From Zoogloea sp. (GTDB lineage: Bacteria; Pseudomonadota; Gammaproteobacteria; Burkholderiales; Rhodocyclaceae): DNA of 31,343 nt. The stretch spans positions 1 to 31,343 of the forward strand of contig JAEUNV010000142.1 of assembly GCA_016790385.1 (NCBI GenBank), read 5' to 3'. The position numbers and the translations under genes were made by a program. The notes beneath the pieces were generated by a model. That model saw only the letters and a list, made by a program, of their open reading frames with translations. It ran no database searches and had not been told where the DNA came from. This document shows, in pieces, positions 1 through 8,618 of this stretch; position 1 is the stretch's first letter; every line of letters begins with the position of its first letter.

Positions 1-114
1 GTTCCCTGGTCTGGCGGAGGCTCCGGCGGGGGCGGGTTTGGCCGTGGCGGCGGCGGGGGATGGTCGGGAGGCGGTGGTGGTTTTGGTGGCGGCGGCGCCT
101 CGGGAGATTGGTGA
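1..114 (+). CDS. TPM-domain membrane protein, C-terminal Gly-rich tail (partial)
   Basis: Only the last 37 codons are in the window, open from base 1 to the TGA at 112-114. They encode an almost pure Gly/Ser/Phe/Trp tail ending in GASGDW. Tails of this kind close YgcG-like TPM-domain proteins, which have a signal peptide, a periplasmic TPM domain, a membrane segment and a glycine-rich end. The next gene, 3 bases downstream, is a second TPM-domain protein, and tandem TPM genes (often after lemA) are a common arrangement. The family assignment is inferred from the tail and the neighbour, because the TPM domain itself lies outside the window. Confidence 0.7.
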   Translation, partial: VPWSGGGSGGGGFGRGGGGGWSGGGGGFGGGGASGDW

Positions 115-117
115 GCC

Positions 118-618
118 ATGTCTGCGCTACGTATGCTTCGCCATCTGCTGACACCGGGCTGGGTTCTCAACCGGGCTTTTCCATCCAGCGCACTGGCTGC
201 GATCGAATCCGCCGTCAGGACATCGGAGGCCGCTCACAGGGGGGAGATTCGATTCGCCGTGGAGGCGGGCCTGGACTTTGCTGACCTGCGGCGGGGTGTG
301 ACCGCGCGGGAGCGGGCGGTTGAGGTGTTCTCGCGCCTCCGTGTTTGGGATACGGCGGAGAACACCGGCGTACTGATCTACGTCCAGTGGCTGGATCGGC
401 GGGTGGAAATCGTGGCGGATCGGGGAATCGCCGCCCGGGTAGCGCAGGATGAATGGGATGCTGTTTGCCGTCTCATGGAGAATGCGTTTCGTGAGGGACG
501 GTTTGAGCAAGGTGCGGTCGATGCGGTTGTGGCGGCAGGGGCGCTGTTGGTGAAGCACTTTCCTGCCAGGCCGGACAACCCGAATGAACTGTCCAATCGC
601 CCCGTCCTGTTGCGATAG
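118..618 (+). CDS. TPM domain-containing protein (second of a tandem pair)
   Basis: This 166-residue protein has the TPM-domain pattern: an early HRGEIRFAVEAGL strand, a central RLRVWDTAENTGVLIYVQWLDR segment and the RRVEIVADRGI core, then a helical part with WDAVCRLMENAFREGRFEQG. It has no clear signal peptide and no strong membrane segment, unlike the preceding gene's product. The family is described as phosphatase-like (TPM_phosphatase) or linked to membrane protein quality control, and its role in bacteria is poorly defined. The ATG sits 3 bases after the previous stop, so the two are almost certainly co-transcribed. It converges on the histidine kinase with only 10 bases between stops. 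The domain call is good; the function is open. Confidence 0.8.
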   Translation: MSALRMLRHLLTPGWVLNRAFPSSALAAIESAVRTSEAAHRGEIRFAVEAGLDFADLRRGVTARERAVEVFSRLRVWDTAENTGVLIYVQWLDRRVEIVADRGIAARVAQDEWDAVCRLMENAFREGRFEQGAVDAVVAAGALLVKHFPARPDNPNELSNRPVLLR

Positions 619-628
619 TGGGGGGCAC

Positions 629-3600
629 TCAGGCAGTGTTCTGCAGGGCGGGGGGCTGACCGATGCTGAAATAGAGTGACGCACCTTTGCCCACGTTCCC
701 CTCGGCCCATACCTCTCCGCCGTGTCGGCGAACAATGCGCGCAACGGTGGCAAGGCCGATACCCGTTCCGGGAAATTCCCGGTCGGAATGGAGGCGCTGG
801 AAGGGTCTGAAGAGGTTTTCCCGGTAACGCATATCAAACCCGGCGCCGTTGTCGCGTATCACGAAGGCGTCAGATTCGCCGTGCCGGGTGACGTCAAATT
901 CAATACTCGGGTTCTCCACCCGACCCGTGAACTTCCAGGCGTTGCCAAGCAGATTCTCCAGCACTGTGCGCATCAGGCTCGGGTCACCCTCGACCTGGAG
1001 GTGGGGGGCAATCCGGACGTTGACGACCCGATCAGGCTCCTGCTGGTGCAGTTCTTCGCAGATTGCGTGGGCAAGTTGCGACAGGTCTACTGGCCGTCGC
1101 TCCAGCTCTTTGCGGCTCACCCGCGAGAGGGTCAGCAGGTCGTCAATCAACTGTCCCATGCGGTGGACGGCGGCCCGCACCCGACGCAGCAGTTCCTTGG
1201 CCTCGTCGTCCAGCTTGTCGCCGTAGTCGGACCCCAGAATGGCGCTATAGCCTTCAATGGCCCGTAGCGGCGCGCGCAGATCGTGGGAAACGGAGTAGCT
1301 GAAGGACTCAAGCTCGCTCAAGGCGGCACTGAGCTGCGATGTGCGTTCCGCCACCCGGCGCTCCAGTTCGGTATTGAGTCGTTTGATCGCTCGTTCGGCA
1401 AACTTGCGCTCCGTCAGATCGGTGCCGACGCCGACGATGTGCGGTTTGCCATCCAGGGTCACTCGCCGGCCAACCACCAGGAAGGGCACCGGTTCGCCGC
1501 CGTTGCGTCGCAGCATGACTTCGGCGGATGCCTCACCGGAGATCAAGGCGGTTTCCAGGCGGTGTGCCATCAGTGCTTCCTGTTCCGGAATCACCAAGCT
1601 CTGGGCATCGGCCAGCAGGAGCACGTTATCCGCCAGGCCGGTCAGTTCGCTGACGAAGCGGTTCCACAAGAGCAGGCGTCCGCTTTGGTCGAACAGGAAG
1701 AACGGCGCCGGAAGGCTGTCAATGAGCCCGCGCGAGAAGTCGCGCTCGGCCTTGAGCTGCTCTTCGGCGAGTTTGCGTGCGGTGATGTCGCCAATGGAGC
1801 CGACGATTCGCACAGCTCGCCCCTGTTGATTGCGATGGGCCAGACCGCGTGCGAGCACCCAGTGGAATTTGCCGTCCTTGTCGGCAATGCGGTATTCCGA
1901 TTCGAAGTGCTCGGTTTCGCCCCTCAGGTGGGCCACAAAGTCGGCCCGATAGCGCTGCCGGTCATCCGGGTGAATCAGTTTCAGCCATTCCTCTCCGGTC
2001 GTCCGCAGGGTATCGCTATGTAGTCCGAGAAGGGACAACAGGCGGGCGGAGAGGTAGAGGTGGCGCGTCTTCGGGTCCCAATCCCAAAGCCCTTCGTTGG
2101 TGCCCCGCTGGGCGAGCACATAGCGCTCTCGGCTGTCGCGCAGTTGCTCTTCTGCTTCGAGAAAGGCCGTGCGGTCTTCAACGATACCCACGCCACCATA
2201 GACCTTGCCGGCCGCGTCGAACTCCGGAGCGACCCGGATCGATAGAATCTGCATGTCGGTGGACGGTGGCGAGACGAAGGGGCCGTCGTATGCCCCCCGG
2301 CGACCTTCCAGGGCGCCCTTGAGTACCGACAGGATGGCCTCGTCTCCCAGGGAGTGCAGGTCCATGCCCGCCAATTGTTCGGGGCTGGAGTTGAAGATGT
2401 CCGCAAGGCGGCTGTTGCAGTAACTGACCAGCAGATCCGCCGTAAAGTGAAAGATCCCCACGGGGGCATTTTCGACAAGCGCACGGTAGCGTTCCTGCTG
2501 ACCTGCAACGGCGCTGGCAATGCGCCGTTCCTCGGTCTGGTCGCGAAAGACCAGCACGACCCCGAGGGGCTTGAGATGGGAGGCCATCTGGATGGGAGCG
2601 CCACTGTCGACGATCGGGCGATGACGACCTTCACGGTCAATGAGCATGGTGTGATTGGCGAGCCCCCCTCTGCATTGGCCCTCGATATGATTCTGCCGCG
2701 CGGTCTCGGGGGCCACGCTGATCGTCCGATATACCTTTTCGAGGGGCAGGCCGCGCGCCGCGTCTTCCGGCCAGCCGGTGAGTGCTTCTGCCACCGGATT
2801 CATCAAGGTGATCCGCCGTTCCTCGTCGGTTGCGATCACGGCCTCCCCGATGCTGCGGAGCGTGACCCGGAGATATTCCCGGGTCGCTCGCTGGGCCGTC
2901 TGATCGGACGCAGCCCCGACGACGGCCTTCAGACTTCCGTCGGGGTGGCGCAGTAGTGTCATGGAGTCGTTTATCCAGCGCAGGCCTGAGCGCGATTCGA
3001 GCTGGTATTCGACATTGATCTCGACGGGCTCGTATCCCGGTGTCTTGAGCGCCTCGCCGATGGCGGCCCACACCCGACCGAGATCTTCAGTGGCGGTGCG
3101 GCGAGCGAAGTGCTGCCAGCCACCCGGTGAGCACAACACTTCAATCGGCGTGTCCAGCCAGTCCTCAGCCCTGGTCGAGATGTAGTCGTAACATTCGTGC
3201 GCAGGATTGAAGCGGTAAAGAACGTGTTGGACAGTGGTGAGGGCTTCCGCAAATCGTGGTTCCGTTTGATCCTCCAGGCCGGTTTCCTGGACCATCACCA
3301 GGAAGCCTTTACGACCGCAAAAGCCATGCTCACTGATTTGTGTCTGATGCTCCGTGATACGACCATCTGCAAGACGATGGGAGAACAGCTGGGCGTGATG
3401 TGGGGCCCGGGGGAGGGGGCTGAGCAAAGTCTCGGCGCGTAAGGCCAGGATGGCGCTGGTGGTAACGCCATAGAACCTGGCGGCGGCGGCATTGGCGGCC
3501 AGAATTTCGCCGTTTGCCGAGTCGTAAGCCCAAAGGGGGCTTGGGCAGGCGTCGAACAGGCTGCGGTAGCCGTCTTCGACGGCTTCAGAGCTTGCCTGCG

Positions 3601-3850
3601 CCGCGTTGTGCGTGGATCGCCGAACGACAAAGAATACAAATATCGCCGACGCCGCAATTAATAGGATGAGCCACGGCCCCGGGAGCGATAGGGAGGGGAG
3701 GTCGTTGCTTCCTGCCTGCATCACGCCGAATACGGTGATCAGGACGACAAAGGTGTACACCGCTGTTACCAGCAGGGCGGGTGCGAACCTTGGTGGCGCG
3801 GGCGTTTCCGTCGACTGACGGTCAGGACCAAGCCCCCGCATGGAACTCAT
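629..3850 (-). CDS. membrane-bound multi-PAS sensor histidine kinase
   Basis: The product is about 1073 residues. Two hydrophobic segments lie near the N-terminus (about residues 22-45 and 57-75) with only a short loop between them, so most sensing must be cytoplasmic. About six PAS-type modules follow (roughly 90-190, 200-315, 320-445, 455-575, 580-700 and 705-825), several ending in PAC-like strands such as GSIGDITARK and GVGTDLTERK. The kinase core has the H-box SYSVSHDLRAPLRA, an N-box with GNAWKFTG, a G1 DNGAGFDM and a G2 GTGIGLATV, resembling the phytochrome-type HisKA group. There is no receiver domain and no response regulator beside it. I chose the ATG at 3850, just before the first membrane segment, with a GAGG 9 bases upstream; an ATG at 3841 is also possible. 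Ligand and partner cannot be read from the sequence. Confidence 0.88.
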   Translation of the reverse strand: MSSMRGLGPDRQSTETPAPPRFAPALLVTAVYTFVVLITVFGVMQAGSNDLPSLSLPGPWLILLIAASAIFVFFVVRRSTHNAAQASSEAVEDGYRSLFDACPSPLWAYDSANGEILAANAAAARFYGVTTSAILALRAETLLSPLPRAPHHAQLFSHRLADGRITEHQTQISEHGFCGRKGFLVMVQETGLEDQTEPRFAEALTTVQHVLYRFNPAHECYDYISTRAEDWLDTPIEVLCSPGGWQHFARRTATEDLGRVWAAIGEALKTPGYEPVEINVEYQLESRSGLRWINDSMTLLRHPDGSLKAVVGAASDQTAQRATREYLRVTLRSIGEAVIATDEERRITLMNPVAEALTGWPEDAARGLPLEKVYRTISVAPETARQNHIEGQCRGGLANHTMLIDREGRHRPIVDSGAPIQMASHLKPLGVVLVFRDQTEERRIASAVAGQQERYRALVENAPVGIFHFTADLLVSYCNSRLADIFNSSPEQLAGMDLHSLGDEAILSVLKGALEGRRGAYDGPFVSPPSTDMQILSIRVAPEFDAAGKVYGGVGIVEDRTAFLEAEEQLRDSRERYVLAQRGTNEGLWDWDPKTRHLYLSARLLSLLGLHSDTLRTTGEEWLKLIHPDDRQRYRADFVAHLRGETEHFESEYRIADKDGKFHWVLARGLAHRNQQGRAVRIVGSIGDITARKLAEEQLKAERDFSRGLIDSLPAPFFLFDQSGRLLLWNRFVSELTGLADNVLLLADAQSLVIPEQEALMAHRLETALISGEASAEVMLRRNGGEPVPFLVVGRRVTLDGKPHIVGVGTDLTERKFAERAIKRLNTELERRVAERTSQLSAALSELESFSYSVSHDLRAPLRAIEGYSAILGSDYGDKLDDEAKELLRRVRAAVHRMGQLIDDLLTLSRVSRKELERRPVDLSQLAHAICEELHQQEPDRVVNVRIAPHLQVEGDPSLMRTVLENLLGNAWKFTGRVENPSIEFDVTRHGESDAFVIRDNGAGFDMRYRENLFRPFQRLHSDREFPGTGIGLATVARIVRRHGGEVWAEGNVGKGASLYFSIGQPPALQNTA

Positions 3851-3937
3851 CGGGCGAGCCTCGCTGGAGGCGTGTCCATTTTCGTTGTGCCGGGTCTTTC
3901 CACGATGCTGCTTTAAAATCCCTAGAAGAACCTGTGA

Positions 3938-4444
<507 letters not shown>

Positions 4445-4449
4445 GCGCG

Positions 4450-4929
4450 ATGCATGTTCGGATCGATATTTCCTCGCAAACGCTCGGGCTTTTCGGCGAT
4501 GACGGTGCCTGTGTGCGGCGTTATCGCGTATCGACGGCGAGCAAGGGGCCGGGCGAGGAGAAAGGCAGCTATCAGACGCCTCGAGGGCGCCATGTCATCC
4601 GCGCCCGCATCGGCACGGGGGCGCCTCTCGGGGCGGCCTTCCGGGGGCGTAGGCCGACCGGAGAAATCTGGTCGCCGGCGCTTGCCGCCAGCACCCCGGG
4701 ACGCGACTGGATACTGACGCGCATCCTGTGGTTGTCTGGCACCGAGCCCGGCCGAAACCGCCTCGGGTCGGTGGATAGCATGCAGCGCTACATTTACATC
4801 CACGGGACACCCGACACCGAACCCATGGGGGAGCCGCGTTCCATCGGATGTGTGCGCATGCGCAACCGGGATGTGGCGGAATTGTTTGATCTCGTGCCGG
4901 CCGGCACGGTGGTGGAGATCGAGGAATGA
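4450..4929 (+). CDS. L,D-transpeptidase (YkuD domain) without a signal peptide
   Basis: The 159-residue protein consists of little more than a YkuD catalytic domain. The active-site pair is visible as the IHGT motif (His118) and the SIGCVRM motif (nucleophile Cys134). Enzymes of this family form 3-3 peptidoglycan cross-links or attach proteins to peptidoglycan, in the periplasm. I see no signal peptide or membrane anchor from the ATG at 4450. Extending the frame back to an ATG at 4384 adds residues that overlap the tadA coding end and do not resemble a leader. Its stop overlaps the next start in an ATGA, so it is translationally coupled to the acetyltransferase. Either export uses another route or the enzyme acts on a cytoplasmic substrate; the sequence does not say which. 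Confidence 0.88.
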   Translation: MHVRIDISSQTLGLFGDDGACVRRYRVSTASKGPGEEKGSYQTPRGRHVIRARIGTGAPLGAAFRGRRPTGEIWSPALAASTPGRDWILTRILWLSGTEPGRNRLGSVDSMQRYIYIHGTPDTEPMGEPRSIGCVRMRNRDVAELFDLVPAGTVVEIEE

Positions 4930-5363
4930 AGGGCGCGGCATCGCCAGGCGTCGTACTGGGGGAGTGGCCTGAGATGGCGGAGCAGGCGTCGGCGATCCGT
5001 TTCAAGGTCTTCGTCGATGAGCAAGGGGTGCCGGCGGATATGGAACTTGATGAGTTCGATGCCGCTTCGTGCCATGCGCTCGCGGTGATCGGCGCGCAGG
5101 CCGTGGGCACGGGGCGACTGCTGCCGGATGGACATATTGGCAGGATGGCGGTGCTGGAACCTTGGCGTGGAACGGGTGTGGGCGCCGCCCTGCTTGGGGC
5201 TCTCGTCGCGGAGGCGCGCCGCCGTGGCATGCGGGTTGTTGCCCTCAACGCCCAGACTCACGCACAGGGGTTTTATTCCCGATTCGGCTTTGTTCCAACG
5301 GGGCCGCAGTTTGAAGAGGCTGGCCTGCCCCACCAGGCAATGGAGATGAACCTGGCGGAATGA
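4926..5363 (+). CDS. GNAT family N-acetyltransferase
   Basis: This 145-residue protein has a GNAT fold. RFKVFVDEQGVP (about residues 27-38) is the characteristic N-terminal motif of the YjcF/ElaA-like subgroup. IGRMAVLEPWRGTGVGAALL (about 75-94) contains the acetyl-CoA pyrophosphate-binding loop in the RGTGVG form. LNAQTHAQGFYSRFGFVPTG is the usual C-terminal half. It should transfer an acetyl group from acetyl-CoA to an amine, but the acceptor is unknown. The start codon overlaps the YkuD stop by 4 bases. The coupling with tadA and a YkuD protein gives no clear hint at the substrate. Confidence 0.88.
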   Translation: MKGAASPGVVLGEWPEMAEQASAIRFKVFVDEQGVPADMELDEFDAASCHALAVIGAQAVGTGRLLPDGHIGRMAVLEPWRGTGVGAALLGALVAEARRRGMRVVALNAQTHAQGFYSRFGFVPTGPQFEEAGLPHQAMEMNLAE

Positions 5364-5375
5364 TCTAGGCGCGAA

Positions 5376-6104
5376 TCAACTTGCAGCGGCCGCCGCCGGC
5401 CGGACCAGATGACGGTGAAACCATTCCGTGCTCAGCGTCGCTGCGTCGTCCAGGGCGCCGGGCTCTCGGAAGTAGTCGTCAGTCCCGGCAATGCTTTGCC
5501 AGTCCTTGGCGCAAGTCATCAGATCGTAGGCCTGTCGGATGTTGGGGAGTCCGTCATCTCGCGCGCCGACGATCAGGCGGGTAGGGCAGGGAACGAGACG
5601 AAGCGGTGATATCCCCGCCAGCCCGGGCCGACCACCCCGGCAAATCAGGGCGCTCACCACATCCGGTTGATGGGCAATGGCACGGATTGCCGCACCACAG
5701 CCCGTGCCGCTCGCCACGAGTCCCACGGGCAGTGCAGCGAAGGGGGGTTGATGCCCCAGCCATTCGAAAATGGCGCGTATGCGTTGTCCGAGCAAGGGCG
5801 TATTGAAGCGAGTGTCCGGGTCGCGCGACTCTTCGTAATGGGTGAGCAGGTCGAACAGCAGGGTGGCAAAGCCGGCTTCCTGTAGCCGGTGGGCAAAGTG
5901 CGCCTCGCGGGAATCCCGGTGATTACCGACGGCGTTCTGGGCAATCAGGATCAGTCCGGCGGCGTCCGGGGAATGGGCCAGCAGGGCATCCAGCCAGACG
6001 GGGCCGGCGGGAATGCTGAGGGCGCTATGGCGCAGTTTCATCATGATCGGGGCGGCGGACAGTACTCTGCGGTCGACGATGGCATGCCGTGAGCGCATCA
6101 GCAA
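5376..6104 (-). CDS. dienelactone-hydrolase-like alpha/beta hydrolase fold protein, probable pseudoenzyme
   Basis: The protein (242 residues from the ATG at 6104) follows the DLH-like family found alone or fused to phosphoribosyltransferases: LQEAGFATLLFDLLT, then a nucleophile-elbow region, CRGGRPGLAG, and RLIVGARDD with the expected acid residue. As I recall this family, the elbow reads GASTG and the His segment reads GATHLFEEPG. Here the elbow is ASGTG (131-135), placing Gly at the nucleophile position, and the His segment is GTDDYFREPG, placing Asp at the His position. The oxyanion loop near residues 55-65 also looks altered. Ser132 sits one position off and could in principle act. The gene overlaps the end of amrS by 7 bases, so it is the last gene of that operon. 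ATGs at 6044 and 6041 would give a start closer to the family's usual N-terminus. Confidence 0.78.
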   Translation of the reverse strand: MLMRSRHAIVDRRVLSAAPIMMKLRHSALSIPAGPVWLDALLAHSPDAAGLILIAQNAVGNHRDSREAHFAHRLQEAGFATLLFDLLTHYEESRDPDTRFNTPLLGQRIRAIFEWLGHQPPFAALPVGLVASGTGCGAAIRAIAHQPDVVSALICRGGRPGLAGISPLRLVPCPTRLIVGARDDGLPNIRQAYDLMTCAKDWQSIAGTDDYFREPGALDDAATLSTEWFHRHLVRPAAAAAS

Positions 6105-7192
6105 GACGACCCGCCCGATGAGTAGGTTTGGATGTGCACTGGGACACGGCGTGCTCCAAAAGTGCCGACTCCTGATCCGAAGCGCCCTGCCAGGTGTTGG
6201 CCGCAGCCTGGGCAGGCGCCCTGTGGATCGAGGCGGTAGGCGAGAATACGGTGCCAGTCTCGTTCGATCAGCGCCAGGCCGCAGGCGGCGCAGCGGGTCG
6301 TGCCGCCATCGACATCATGGACGTTGCCGGTATAAACATGCTTGAGCCCTGCGTCCAGAGCGATCCGCCGTGCCCGTGTCAGCGTTGCCGGTGGCGTGGG
6401 CGGCAGGGTGTCGAGCTTGTAGTCCGGATGGAAGGCGGTGAAGTGGATCGGAACATCCGGCCCGAGTTCGTTTGCCACCCAGCGGGACAGTGCGGTCAAT
6501 TCCGGATCGCTGTCATTGAGCCCCGGGATGAGCAGGGTGGTGATCTCCAGCCACACTGTCGTTTCGTGGCGGAGATAGAGCAATGTGTCAAGGACGGGGG
6601 CAAGATGGGCGCCGGTCTGGTGCAGGTAAAAGTCTTCGGTGAAGGCTTTCAGATCCACGTTGGCCGCATCCATGTGGGCATAAAAATCCCGACGCGGTTC
6701 GGCATGCATGTAGCCGGCCGTGACCGCCACGCTGGCAATACCGCGCTCCCGACACGCTTTGGCGGTGTCGATGGCGTACTCTGCAAAAATCACGGGATCG
6801 TTGTAGGTGAAGGCGACGCTCCGGCAGCCATGCCCCATGGCCGCATTGGCGATGTCGGTGGGGGAGGCCGAGTCCATGAGGCGGTCCATGTCGCGGCTCT
6901 TGGAGATGTCCCAGTTTTGGCAAAATTTGCAGGCCAGATTGCAACCTGCCGTGCCGAAAGACAGCACGCTGGTGCCCGGATGGAAATGGTTGAGGGGCTT
7001 CTTTTCAATAGGGTCGATGCAGAAGCCTGAACTGCGGCCATAGGTGGTGAGCATCATTTGCCCGTCCACCTGCTGGCGTACAAAGCAGGCACCGCGCTGA
7101 CCGTCGTGCAGGCGGCAATCCCTCGGACACAGGTCGCATTGGAGGCGGCCGTCATCGAGGCGATGCCAATAGCGTGCGGGATGGAGGGCCAT
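6098..7192 (-). CDS. amrS: AmmeMemoRadiSam system radical SAM enzyme
   Basis: The 364-residue product is a radical SAM enzyme, with the [4Fe-4S] motif CNLACKFC at residues 84-91 (CxxxCxxC). It is preceded by an N-terminal cysteine group (CDLCPRDC plus a further Cys around residue 36). A C-terminal pair of CxxC motifs (RCAACG and ACPGCG) could bind zinc or iron. It belongs to the PflA-like family that co-occurs with AMMECR1 and Memo proteins; the reaction of the set is not established to my knowledge. I chose the ATG at 7192 because a GGAGG lies 8 bases upstream and the start falls 4 bases after the amrA stop, the pattern of a coupled operon. A longer frame exists but runs back into amrA. Confidence 0.92.
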   Translation of the reverse strand: MALHPARYWHRLDDGRLQCDLCPRDCRLHDGQRGACFVRQQVDGQMMLTTYGRSSGFCIDPIEKKPLNHFHPGTSVLSFGTAGCNLACKFCQNWDISKSRDMDRLMDSASPTDIANAAMGHGCRSVAFTYNDPVIFAEYAIDTAKACRERGIASVAVTAGYMHAEPRRDFYAHMDAANVDLKAFTEDFYLHQTGAHLAPVLDTLLYLRHETTVWLEITTLLIPGLNDSDPELTALSRWVANELGPDVPIHFTAFHPDYKLDTLPPTPPATLTRARRIALDAGLKHVYTGNVHDVDGGTTRCAACGLALIERDWHRILAYRLDPQGACPGCGQHLAGRFGSGVGTFGARRVPVHIQTYSSGGSSC

Positions 7193-7196
7193 GTGC

Positions 7197-7760
7197 TCAG
7201 CCTCCGCGGCAGTTTTCCTTCCATTTGTGAACACGGTAACGCGCAAGCATGACGTTAGGGCCCCAGAAATCGGCAGGGAGACGGGCCTTTTGCTTGAGCG
7301 CTGCCATGAAACTGCGGCGGTCGGGCAGCTGCTCCCACACCTGGGGCAGGAAGGTGGCTTTCTGGCAGCCGTTGAAGAAGATCACACCGTCCTGCCCAGG
7401 CACAAGTTGAGCAAGCGCGTCCGCCTCGTCATGGAACTCCATGAATTCGGGTTCCTCGAGGAGGGACACTTCGATCTCGATCTGCGCGAACTCTGCGGCA
7501 TCCAGGGGTGGAAAGCGGGGATCGCGCTGTGCGGCGGCGATGGCATTCTCGCGCACGTCCTCACCAAGGGAGCGGTGCGCATTGAGGCTGCCGATACAGC
7601 CGCGCAGCTCACCTGCAAGGGTCAGGGTGACAAAACACGCTCCGCGCTCGCTGAGCAGCGGATGGTCGCCGGCCGTCGCCACGGGCAGCCCCAGGGCGCC
7701 AGCGATGGCGTTGCGAGCCTGGGCCAGCAGGGCCTTTCCGAGCGCTTCAGTGGTGGGCAT
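7197..7760 (-). CDS. amrA: AmmeMemoRadiSam system protein A (AMMECR1 domain)
   Basis: The 187-residue protein is a single AMMECR1 domain. Recognisable segments are GACFVTLTLAGELRGCIGSL (about residues 46-65), with the conserved LRGCIG motif, and FPPLDAAEFAQIEIEVSLL. The LRGCIG segment is the strongest conserved stretch of the family, which is shared by bacteria, archaea and the human protein AMMECR1. The biochemical role is unknown; its cysteine-bearing motif has been suggested to mark an active or binding site. The ATG at 7760 overlaps the amrB end (7747) by 14 bases, and amrS starts 4 bases after its stop, so the three genes are tightly coupled. Confidence 0.93.
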   Translation of the reverse strand: MPTTEALGKALLAQARNAIAGALGLPVATAGDHPLLSERGACFVTLTLAGELRGCIGSLNAHRSLGEDVRENAIAAAQRDPRFPPLDAAEFAQIEIEVSLLEEPEFMEFHDEADALAQLVPGQDGVIFFNGCQKATFLPQVWEQLPDRRSFMAALKQKARLPADFWGPNVMLARYRVHKWKENCRGG

Positions 7761-8565
7761 GATCTTTACTTTCCGAGAAAGAAATGGAGGCGTAGCCCAC
7801 GACCCTTTCCCTGTCGCCGGCCGTATCGCCGGAGTTGCGCAGGTCGAGTACATGGGCGGTAAGCTGGTGACGGCGGGCAGCCAGCAACAGGCCGTTGATT
7901 GCCGCCGCGCCGCAGGCTTGATCGCAGTCCAGGGTCGCGTCGAGCTGACGGATCTGGGCAATGGTGGCCTTGTCGCGGCACTGTGCCTGTCGGTAGGGGT
8001 GATAGTGGGACAGGTCGGAACTGACAACGATCAGCGTTTCAGGGCCGCCCCACAGGGTATCGAGCAGGGCGGCCACCAGCTTGGCGTCCACCTGACCGAC
8101 CGCAATGGGCAGGATCTGAAAGTGATGGAGCGTGCTCTGCAAAAAGGGCAGCTGAACTTCGATGGCGTGTTCTTCAGCATGCGGGCGGTCGTCCACAATG
8201 ACGCCTGGCAGTTCCCTCGCTCGAAGCCACGCGTCGCGTTCCACCGCCACTGCTCCAAGCGGCGTGATGAACGACTGGGCAGCCGGTAAGGCCATGCCCC
8301 GGACGGCGACCCGATGGGTGGGGCACAGAATGAGTACCCTGCGGATAAGCTCCCTGCGTTCCCGGAGTCCGACGTAAGCGCTGGCGGCGACGGCGCCGGA
8401 GTAGATGTAGCCGGCGTGAGGCACGATCAGAGCCTTGGGGGCATCCACGAGTTCGCCCGGCAGGGCCGCCGAGAGGAAGCCCGCCACTTGGGCGTGGAGG
8501 CTGTGGGGATCGGCCGGATAAAACCGCCCGGCGACCGCAGGCAGGCGTTGAGACGCGTAAGCCAT
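7747..8565 (-). CDS. amrB: AmmeMemoRadiSam system protein B (Memo-like)
   Basis: The 272-residue product is a Memo-family protein, related in fold to class III extradiol ring-cleavage dioxygenases (LigB-like). Candidate metal-binding positions are visible: PHAGYIYSG (His50), HAEEHAIEVQLPFLQ in the middle, and SSDLSHYHPY further on. Human MEMO1 has been reported as a copper- or iron-linked redox protein, but the bacterial function is not known. A cysteine in the ACGAAAINGLL segment matches a conserved position of the family. The ATG at 8565 has an AAGGA 11 bases upstream. It is the first gene of the amrB-amrA-amrS-hydrolase operon, with a perfect TATAAT about 50 bases upstream. Confidence 0.93.
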   Translation of the reverse strand: MAYASQRLPAVAGRFYPADPHSLHAQVAGFLSAALPGELVDAPKALIVPHAGYIYSGAVAASAYVGLRERRELIRRVLILCPTHRVAVRGMALPAAQSFITPLGAVAVERDAWLRARELPGVIVDDRPHAEEHAIEVQLPFLQSTLHHFQILPIAVGQVDAKLVAALLDTLWGGPETLIVVSSDLSHYHPYRQAQCRDKATIAQIRQLDATLDCDQACGAAAINGLLLAARRHQLTAHVLDLRNSGDTAGDRERVVGYASISFSESKDHAHH

Positions 8566-8612
8566 ATCAGCTTCAATCCTTATGTTGATGTCGGGGCAGG
8601 CCCCTTGATTCC

Positions 8613-8618
8613 ATTATA
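8613..8618 (-). promoter_or_regulatory. candidate -10 element of the amrB operon
   Basis: On the minus strand this reads TATAAT, about 48 bases before the amrB start, partly overlapping the stop codon of the upstream DUF4010 gene. No convincing -35 element lies 16-18 bases further upstream. A GGGG/CCCC hairpin (about 8593-8604) sits between it and amrB. The operon could instead be read through from the DUF4010 gene. Confidence 0.3.

Noticed and set aside
1..114. Gly-rich repetitive sequence as a simple-sequence repeat element
   Set aside because: The frame, stop codon and following TPM gene show it is the coding tail of a TPM protein.
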